A stretch of DNA of 10,170 nucleotides from the NCBI GenBank assembly GCA_902778205.1, contig CACYWX010000086.1, positions 1-10,170 on the forward strand. Direction: 5' to 3'. Source of the stretch: an uncultured Ruminococcus sp. (GTDB lineage: Bacteria; Bacillota; Clostridia; Oscillospirales; CAG-272). The notes under the pieces are model-generated. The model saw only the letters and a program-made list of their open reading frames with translations. It searched no databases and was not told the DNA's origin. Below are positions 6,536 through 10,170 of this stretch, piece by piece (position 1 is the first letter of the stretch; each line of letters begins with the position of its first letter). Position numbers and translations under genes: made by a program.

Positions 6536-7298
6536 GAAGCGCGGTCTGAAGGATGTGCTCCTGTCCCTGCTGTTCCCGCCGGTCTGCCTGCTGTGCGGAG
6601 AGAGGGAGGAGGCGGACGGACTCTGCGCCGGATGCCGGAGGAAGTACGCGGAGGAGACCTTTCTGCGCTGTCCGGACTGCGGACTGGACGCCGGAAAATG
6701 CGCCTGCGGCTGTGAGCTTCTGTCGGAGCTGCCCGCCGGACCGTTGGATCGCCGTTTTCTCGCCCTGACCTGGTATGTGCCGAAGAAGGGCGGGGAAGAG
6801 AACGGCCGGGTGACGGACGACATGATCCTGCGGTTCAAGAGCCGGGGAGACTATGCGGGGTTCTTCGCCTCGGAGCTGTCCCGGGAGCTTGAGCGCGTTC
6901 TCGGACAGTGCGGAGAGGATACGGCCGGCTGGACGGTGAGCTGGTGTCCCCGGTCCCCGGAGAAATTCATGGAGACCGGGTTCGATCAGGGGGAGGAGCT
7001 GGCCTGTCGGGTGGCGAAGAAGCTGGGCATCCCGTCCCGGAGTCTGTTCACACGGTTGTCCCGGTCGGCGGAGCAGAAGGAGCTTGGAGCGGAGGACAGA
7101 CGCCGGAATGCGGAGGAGGGTCTGGTCCTGCGACGATCCGCCGTGAAGCCGGGCATGAAGGTCCTGCTTCTGGACGACATCGTCACCACGGGCTCCACGC
7201 TCCGGGCTGCGGCGTCCCTGTTGTACGGCGAGGGCGTTGAGACCGTCTTTCCGGCGGTTCTGGCGAGGACCCGGCGGAGCGGCGGAAAGAAGACCTGA
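6522..7298 (+). CDS. comF: ComF family protein (double zinc ribbon plus phosphoribosyltransferase domain)
   Basis: The 258-residue protein has an N-terminal double zinc ribbon with Cys at 22, 25, 35, 38 and then 50, 53, 60, 62. The C-terminal type I phosphoribosyltransferase domain has the PRPP loop KVLLLDDIVTTGST at 213-226 and a RSAEQKELGAEDRRRNAEEG segment (181-200) matching the conserved R-x-x-x-T-x-x-Q-x-x-L-x-x-x-x-R-x-x-N pattern of ComF. ComF proteins are needed for natural DNA uptake in several bacteria, where they are linked to the ComFA helicase and to processing of incoming single strands; many genomes keep a ComF-like gene without a proven competence role. The usual VPVP before the R-x-x-x-R-G-F-x-Q motif is altered here to SWCP (140-143), and the R-G-F is ETGFDQ. 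Start ATG 6522 (ATG 6525 is an alternative) overlaps the preceding gene by 14 nt. No comFA is adjacent. Confidence 0.9.
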   Translation: MMRSEKRGLKDVLLSLLFPPVCLLCGEREEADGLCAGCRRKYAEETFLRCPDCGLDAGKCACGCELLSELPAGPLDRRFLALTWYVPKKGGEENGRVTDDMILRFKSRGDYAGFFASELSRELERVLGQCGEDTAGWTVSWCPRSPEKFMETGFDQGEELACRVAKKLGIPSRSLFTRLSRSAEQKELGAEDRRRNAEEGLVLRRSAVKPGMKVLLLDDIVTTGSTLRAAASLLYGEGVETVFPAVLARTRRSGGKKT

Positions 7299-7309
7299 AT
7301 CGGATACGG

Positions 7310-7335
7310 CATCCGTCCCCCGATACGGACGGATG
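7310..7335 (+). promoter_or_regulatory. Hairpin between comF and the SLH gene, with a competing smaller hairpin
   Basis: CATCCGTCC (7310-7318) and GGACGGATG (7327-7335) form a perfect 9-bp stem with an 8-nt loop. No U-run follows, so it is not a standard terminator. The left arm can instead pair upstream (CGGAT 7301-7305 with ATCCG 7311-7315), so the two foldings exclude each other. The SLH ribosome binding site AAGGGAGG (7338-7344... within 7338-7345) begins right after the stem. A role in mRNA processing, stability or translation is possible. Confidence 0.5.
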
Positions 7336-7351
7336 AGAAGGGAGGCTTACT

Positions 7352-8086
7352 ATGAAGAAAATGAGATGGAAGAAGGCGGTCCTGTCTGCGCTGGCGGCGG
7401 TTTTGACGGCGTCCCTGCTGGCGTCGGGCGTCGGAGCGGCGGATCCTGCCGAGGCGGAGCTTGAGGCGGAGATGCTGAAGGCTTTGGGGCTGTTCCGGGG
7501 TGTGTCGGACACGGACTTCGATCTTGACCGGGAGCCCACCCGGGTGGAGGCTCTGGTGATGCTGATCCGGGCGCTGGGCGAGGAATCGACGGCTCTCGGG
7601 GGAACGTATGCGCATCCCTTCACCGACGTGCCGGACTGGGCGGACGCCTATGTGGGTTACGCCTACGAGAACGGGCTTACCAACGGGATCTCGGCGACGG
7701 AATTCGGGACCGGAAACGCCTCCGCCGCCATGTACGTGACCTTTATGCTGCGGGCGCTGGGCTATTCCGACGCGGCGGGCGACTTCGCCTGGGACGAGCC
7801 CTTCGAGCTGGGACGGCGGACTGGCATCGTGACGGAGCAGGTCGATCTGAACCGGTTCCTGCGGGCGGACGTGGTGACGGTATCCTGGGCGGCTCTGGGA
7901 GCGGAGACGAAGGATGGGGAGACCACGCTGGCCGGGAAGCTGGCGTACCGAGGCGTCTTCCCGAAGGAGAAGCTGACGGAATTCGGAATCGTCCCGATTG
8001 CGGAGGACGAAACGCCGTCCATGATCGATCCCGGTCCCGTCTACATCCTGCCCGTGGAGCCGAAGGAGCCCGAGCTCGGAGCCTGA
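7352..8086 (+). CDS. Secreted small SLH (S-layer homology) domain protein
   Basis: The 244-residue protein starts with a classical signal peptide: basic MKKMRWKK, a hydrophobic core to about residue 25 and an Ala-rich cleavage region near GVGA/ADP (29-30). Residues 43-78 (LKALGLFRG ... RVEALVMLIRALG) and 88-138 (PFTDVPDWADAYVGYAYENG ... MLRALGY) are two SLH repeats, and 150-185 is a weaker third. SLH repeats bind pyruvylated secondary cell-wall polymer, holding proteins on the surface of Gram-positive cells. The tail (215-244) is acidic and proline-rich, with no second functional domain, so this is a minimal anchor-type protein. Some residues of the usual SLH ITRAE motif are replaced (repeat 1 has PTRVEA), and repeats 2 and 3 diverge. 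The start ATG has AGGGAGG 7 nt upstream. It is the last gene before the terminator at 8132. Function beyond wall association is unknown. Confidence 0.85.
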   Translation: MKKMRWKKAVLSALAAVLTASLLASGVGAADPAEAELEAEMLKALGLFRGVSDTDFDLDREPTRVEALVMLIRALGEESTALGGTYAHPFTDVPDWADAYVGYAYENGLTNGISATEFGTGNASAAMYVTFMLRALGYSDAAGDFAWDEPFELGRRTGIVTEQVDLNRFLRADVVTVSWAALGAETKDGETTLAGKLAYRGVFPKEKLTEFGIVPIAEDETPSMIDPGPVYILPVEPKEPELGA

Positions 8087-8131
8087 CGCGCCCGGGTACC
8101 GCGGGATGAATCCCGACACATACGCGGAACG

Positions 8132-8164
8132 CCGCTCTTTCCCTGACGGGGAAGGGCGGTTTTT
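8132..8164 (+). terminator. Rho-independent terminator after the SLH gene
   Basis: A 12-bp stem including G-T pairs, CCGCTCTTTCCC (8132-8143) with GGGGAAGGGCGG (8148-8159), closes a TGAC tetraloop and is followed by five T residues (8160-8164). A small CGGGA/TCCCG hairpin (8102-8115) precedes it. Confidence 0.85.
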
Positions 8165-8240
8165 CCATGCCTGGGAACGGGATTGTGGGTTCCATGGGAT
8201 AAAGCGGTCCGGAAGGAAAAATGTTTGTGAAAGCTGACTG

Positions 8241-8269
8241 TTGTAAACCCACCTTTCTTGTGGTAAAAT
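8241..8269 (+). promoter_or_regulatory. Promoter of the IscR-like gene with a dyad in the spacer
   Basis: TTGTAA (8241-8246) and TAAAAT (8264-8269) are 17 bp apart, with TGG directly before the -10 (extended -10). Between them lies the inverted repeat CCAC (8249-8252) and GTGG (8260-8263), placed where a bound regulator would block RNA polymerase. The rest of the 8165-8240 region holds no gene or clear element. Confidence 0.7.
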
Positions 8270-8302
8270 AGATCCGGACAAAGAAAAAAGGAGGCGGACG
8301 GC

Positions 8303-8731
8303 ATGATGATCTCGACTAGGGGCCGCTACGCCCTCACCGTGATGATCTATCTGGCGGACCACGGAGACGGGCGGTTCGTTCCCCTGAAGGAAATCGCCGA
8401 AAAGGAAGACATTTCGGAGAAGTATCTGGAAAACATCATCTCGGCCTTTTCGAAGGAGAATTACCTGGAGGGGCTGAGAGGCAAGGGCGGGGGTTACCGT
8501 CTGACCCGGACTCCGGCGGAATACTCCGTGGGGGAGATCCTGCGGCTGGTGGAGGGCCCTCTGGCTCCGGTATCCTGTCTGGAGCAGACGCCCAATCCCT
8601 GTGAAAAGGCCGGAACCTGCCGGACCCTGCCCATGTGGGAAAAGCTGGGGGACATGATCAACCGCTATCTGGACGGCATCTCCCTGGCCGAGTTCGCCGA
8701 CGTCATGGCGGAGAGCGGGAAGGGCGAATAA
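8303..8731 (+). CDS. iscR: Rrf2 family transcriptional regulator, IscR-like
   Basis: The 142-residue protein is a full-length Rrf2 family regulator. The N-terminal winged helix-turn-helix reads MMISTRGRYALTVMIYLAD (1-19), with the recognition part EIAEKEDISEKYLENIISAF (30-49) and the wing LRGKGGGYRL (58-67). Three cysteines, Cys92, Cys100 and Cys106, sit in the loop before the dimerisation helix, where E. coli IscR holds its [2Fe-2S] cluster (C92-X5-C98-X5-C104); here the first gap is longer (C-X7-C-X5-C). This points to an Fe-S sensor rather than the cysteine-metabolism regulator CymR, which lacks these cysteines. The ATG at 8303 (second ATG at 8306) has AGGAGG 8 nt upstream (8289-8294). The neighbouring cysteine desulfurase gene supports the assignment. 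No terminator is visible after the stop, so read-through into iscS is likely. Direct target genes are inferred. Confidence 0.9.
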   Translation: MMISTRGRYALTVMIYLADHGDGRFVPLKEIAEKEDISEKYLENIISAFSKENYLEGLRGKGGGYRLTRTPAEYSVGEILRLVEGPLAPVSCLEQTPNPCEKAGTCRTLPMWEKLGDMINRYLDGISLAEFADVMAESGKGE

Positions 8732-8775
8732 ACCCAGCCCTCAGTTCACATATTGTTTACGAATGAATGAAAATA

Positions 8776-8796
8776 AACCTATTGACACGGTAGGTT
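8776..8796. promoter_or_regulatory. Inverted-repeat operator over the iscS -35 box
   Basis: AACCTA (8776-8781) and TAGGTT (8791-8796) are perfect inverted repeats 9 bp apart, and the spacer contains the whole -35 hexamer TTGACA. The CC-N13-GG spacing with A/T flanks is the same as I recall for E. coli IscR type 2 sites. A dimer bound here would block sigma-factor contact. The likely binder is the adjacent IscR-like protein, which is an inference. Confidence 0.6.
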
Positions 8797-8810
8797 GCGG
8801 GTGCTATAAT
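8782..8810 (+). promoter_or_regulatory. Consensus sigma-A promoter of iscS
   Basis: TTGACA (8782-8787) and TATAAT (8805-8810) both match consensus perfectly, 17 bp apart, with TGC before the -10. Such an intrinsically strong promoter usually needs a repressor, which fits the overlapping dyad. Confidence 0.92.
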
Positions 8811-8819
8811 CCCACCGGA

Positions 8820-8830
8820 ACGATAGGTTG
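8820..8830 (+). repeat. Second copy of the operator half-site just after the expected start of transcription
   Basis: ACGATAGGTTG (8820-8830) repeats ACGGTAGGTTG (8787-8797) with one mismatch. The copies are 33 bp apart, about three helical turns, so they face the same side of the DNA. The downstream copy lies in the 5' leader, between the promoter and the AGGAG ribosome site (8835-8839). Confidence 0.5.
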
Positions 8831-8846
8831 AAAGAGGAGAGACCGT

Positions 8847-10037
8847 ATGATGAAGATTTACGCCGACAACGCCGCCACCACAAAGACCAGCGAGGCCGCG
8901 ATCCGTGCCATGGTGAAGACCATGGAGGAGACCTGGGGCAACCCGTCCTCCCTCCATTCCGTGGGACAGCGGGCCAAGGAGGTCCTGGAGGATGCCCGGG
9001 AGAGAGCCGCCGCCCTGCTGGGATGCGAGGCGAGGGAGATCACCTTCACCTCCGGCGGGTCCGAGGCCGACAACATGGCCATTGTGTCCGCGGCGAAGAA
9101 CGGAGCGAGAAAGAACAAAAAGCACATCGTCTCCACGGCCTTCGAGCATCACGCCGTGCTCCACACGCTGAAAAAGCTGGAGAAGGAAGGCTGGGAGGTC
9201 ACCTATGTGCAGGTTCCCGAAAACGGCGTGGTGACCGTGGATTCGATCCGGGACGCCATCCGGGAGGACACCTGCCTGGTGACGGTGATGTTCGCCAACA
9301 ACGAGATCGGCACCCTCCAGCCTGTTGCGGAGATCGGCGCGCTCTGCCGGGAGAAGAAGATCCCCTTCCACACCGACGCGGTGCAGGCCGTGGGCCATGT
9401 GTACGTGAACGTGAAGGAGCAGAACATCGACATGCTGTCCCTGTCCGCCCACAAGTTCCACGGTCCCCGGGGCATCGGCCTCCTGTACGCGAAGCGCGGG
9501 ATCCTGCTTTCCAACCTCATCGAGGGCGGCGCGCAGGAGAGAGGGAAGAGAGCGGGCACCGAGGACATCGCCTCCATCGTGGGCATGGTGACCGCCATGG
9601 AGGAAGCGGTGAAGACCGTGGACGAGCACGCGGCGCTTCTGATCCCCAAGCGGGACAGGCTCATCGCGGGGCTGTCGAAGATCCCCCATTCCATCCTCAA
9701 CGGCGATCCCGTGAAGCGGCTGCCCGGCAACGTGAACATGAGCTTCGAGGGCGTGGAGGGCGAGAGCCTGCTGCTCCTGCTGGACGACCGGGGCATCGAG
9801 GCCTCCTCCGGGTCCGCCTGTACCTCCGGGTCCCTGGATCCGTCCCATGTGCTTCTGGCCATCGGACGTCCCCACGAGGTGGCCCACGGATCCCTGAGAC
9901 TCACCTTCGACGCGGGCGTGACGGACGAGGAGATCGACTATGTGATCCGGAACGTCGGCGAGGTGGTGGAATATCTGCGGAACATGTCCCCCCTGTGGTT
10001 CGCCAAGGTGGAGGGACGGAAGGAATTCTATCTATAA
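8847..10037 (+). CDS. iscS: Cysteine desulfurase, NifS/IscS type
   Basis: The 396-residue enzyme is a class V aminotransferase-fold, PLP-dependent cysteine desulfurase. It takes sulfur from cysteine as a protein persulfide and passes it to Fe-S scaffold or thiolation partners. Visible signatures are YADNAATTKT (5-14), GNPSSLHSVG (31-40), TSGGSEADN (68-76), the PLP-stacking His in EHHAV (His101), TDAVQ (176-180, Asp177 and Gln180), the PLP-lysine in SAHKFHGPRG (Lys203) and the catalytic cysteine in SSGSACTSGS (Cys325) with a short group I loop. Length and motif order are normal for group I enzymes. The start has AGGAG 7 nt upstream. It follows the iscR-like gene, with its own regulated promoter. 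The usual downstream iscU does not start within the remaining 133 nt. A NifS- or tRNA-thiolation-specialised role cannot be excluded from sequence alone. Confidence 0.95.
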   Translation: MMKIYADNAATTKTSEAAIRAMVKTMEETWGNPSSLHSVGQRAKEVLEDARERAAALLGCEAREITFTSGGSEADNMAIVSAAKNGARKNKKHIVSTAFEHHAVLHTLKKLEKEGWEVTYVQVPENGVVTVDSIRDAIREDTCLVTVMFANNEIGTLQPVAEIGALCREKKIPFHTDAVQAVGHVYVNVKEQNIDMLSLSAHKFHGPRGIGLLYAKRGILLSNLIEGGAQERGKRAGTEDIASIVGMVTAMEEAVKTVDEHAALLIPKRDRLIAGLSKIPHSILNGDPVKRLPGNVNMSFEGVEGESLLLLLDDRGIEASSGSACTSGSLDPSHVLLAIGRPHEVAHGSLRLTFDAGVTDEEIDYVIRNVGEVVEYLRNMSPLWFAKVEGRKEFYL

Positions 10038-10072
10038 TTTTTCTGTCCTTTTTGAGATGCGTGGATCAAGTT

Positions 10073-10104
10073 GTTCTTTTCTCCTTTATCGAGGAGAAAA
10101 GAAC
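10073..10104. repeat. Perfect 12-13 bp hairpin after iscS
   Basis: GTTCTTTTCTCC (10073-10084) and GGAGAAAAGAAC (10093-10104) are perfect inverted repeats around an 8-nt loop, and a T-A pair extends the stem to 13 bp. No T-run follows, so it is not a normal terminator. The sequence after it (AAAGAGGAAC) resembles the right arm, so a second pairing is possible. It lies 36 nt after the iscS stop. Confidence 0.8.
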
Positions 10105-10117
10105 CAAAAGAGGAACT

Positions 10118-10132
10118 CCCTGAGCGTCAGGG
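10118..10132. repeat. Second hairpin of the right-edge cluster
   Basis: CCCTGA (10118-10123) and TCAGGG (10127-10132) form a perfect 6-bp stem with a 3-nt GCG loop, followed by more G residues. It starts 13 nt after the previous hairpin. Confidence 0.6.
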
Positions 10133-10137
10133 GGGGT

Positions 10138-10157
10138 TCGACCTCTGCGGAGGTCGA
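10138..10157. repeat. Third hairpin of the right-edge cluster
   Basis: TCGACCTC (10138-10145) and GAGGTCGA (10150-10157) form a perfect 8-bp stem around a TGCG loop. It lies 5 nt after the second hairpin, and the window ends 13 nt later, so the element may continue. Confidence 0.75.
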
Positions 10158-10170
10158 CTCCGGGCTCTGT

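Noticed and set aside
10073..10104. Hairpin after iscS as an ordinary Rho-independent terminator
   Set aside because: No T-run follows either arm; the T-rich runs at 10037-10062 precede the hairpin instead of following it. It may still act in termination or mRNA 3'-end protection.
8828..10123. Plus-strand open frame in another phase over iscS
   Set aside because: iscS matches its family residue for residue in its own frame; the alternative product is Arg/Gly/His-rich without any domain.
10131..10170. GGTTCGA near the right edge as the T-arm of a tRNA
   Set aside because: The sequence folds as an 8-bp hairpin around TGCG and there is no acceptor, D or anticodon arm upstream.
1..10170. CRISPR array, insertion sequence, prophage, tRNA or rRNA
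   Set aside because: No regularly spaced repeats, transposase-like product, terminal inverted repeats with target duplications, or RNA gene signatures were found on either strand.

Overview
The window looks like a chromosomal segment of a GC-rich, low-GC-lineage-type Gram-positive bacterium, most likely an uncultured anaerobic Clostridia member of a gut or similar community. The reasons are the gene content (PyrR, SmpB, ComF, a small SLH-domain protein, a PfoR/PTS_EIIC_2 membrane protein, an IscR-like Rrf2 regulator beside a cysteine desulfurase), strong Shine-Dalgarno sequences, sigma-A-type promoters with extended -10 (TGn) elements, and hairpin plus U-run terminators. The genus assignment is not possible from the sequence alone.

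Layout. (1) 1-2565, plus strand: the 3' part of a glycoside hydrolase family 2 gene, with pyrR starting 3 nt after its stop codon. A strong terminator at 2573-2618 separates this unit from the convergent ybaK gene (2634-3104, minus). (2) 3105-3291: a divergent promoter region with two extended -10 promoters and a perfect 10-bp palindrome between them, feeding ybaK on the left and a PfoR-like/PTS_EIIC_2 membrane protein (3292-4335) on the right, which ends in its own terminator. (3) 4407-8164: one probable transcription unit, running from a TTGAAA-17-TATGAT promoter through smpB, an unrecognised right-handed beta-helix protein, comF and a secreted SLH-domain protein, to a terminator at 8132-8164. 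(4) 8241-10037: an Fe-S unit with an IscR-like regulator and a cysteine desulfurase, each with its own promoter. The desulfurase promoter is a consensus sigma-A promoter whose -35 box lies inside a perfect inverted repeat. (5) 10038-10170: no gene, but three perfect hairpins in a row.

How the genes work together. The clearest regulatory story is the iscR-iscS pair: the regulator carries three cysteines placed to hold an Fe-S cluster, and the next promoter carries a dyad of the right shape for an Rrf2-family dimer, which suggests feedback control of sulfur mobilisation by cluster status. The smpB-to-SLH unit mixes ribosome rescue, DNA-uptake-type phosphoribosyltransferase, envelope and beta-helix functions and does not form an obvious pathway. 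I see no CRISPR array, insertion sequence, tRNA, rRNA or phage module. I do not see convincing evidence of a wholly new system. The most worthwhile leads are the operator architecture at iscS, the hairpin cluster at the right edge, and the orphan beta-helix gene fused by overlap to comF.
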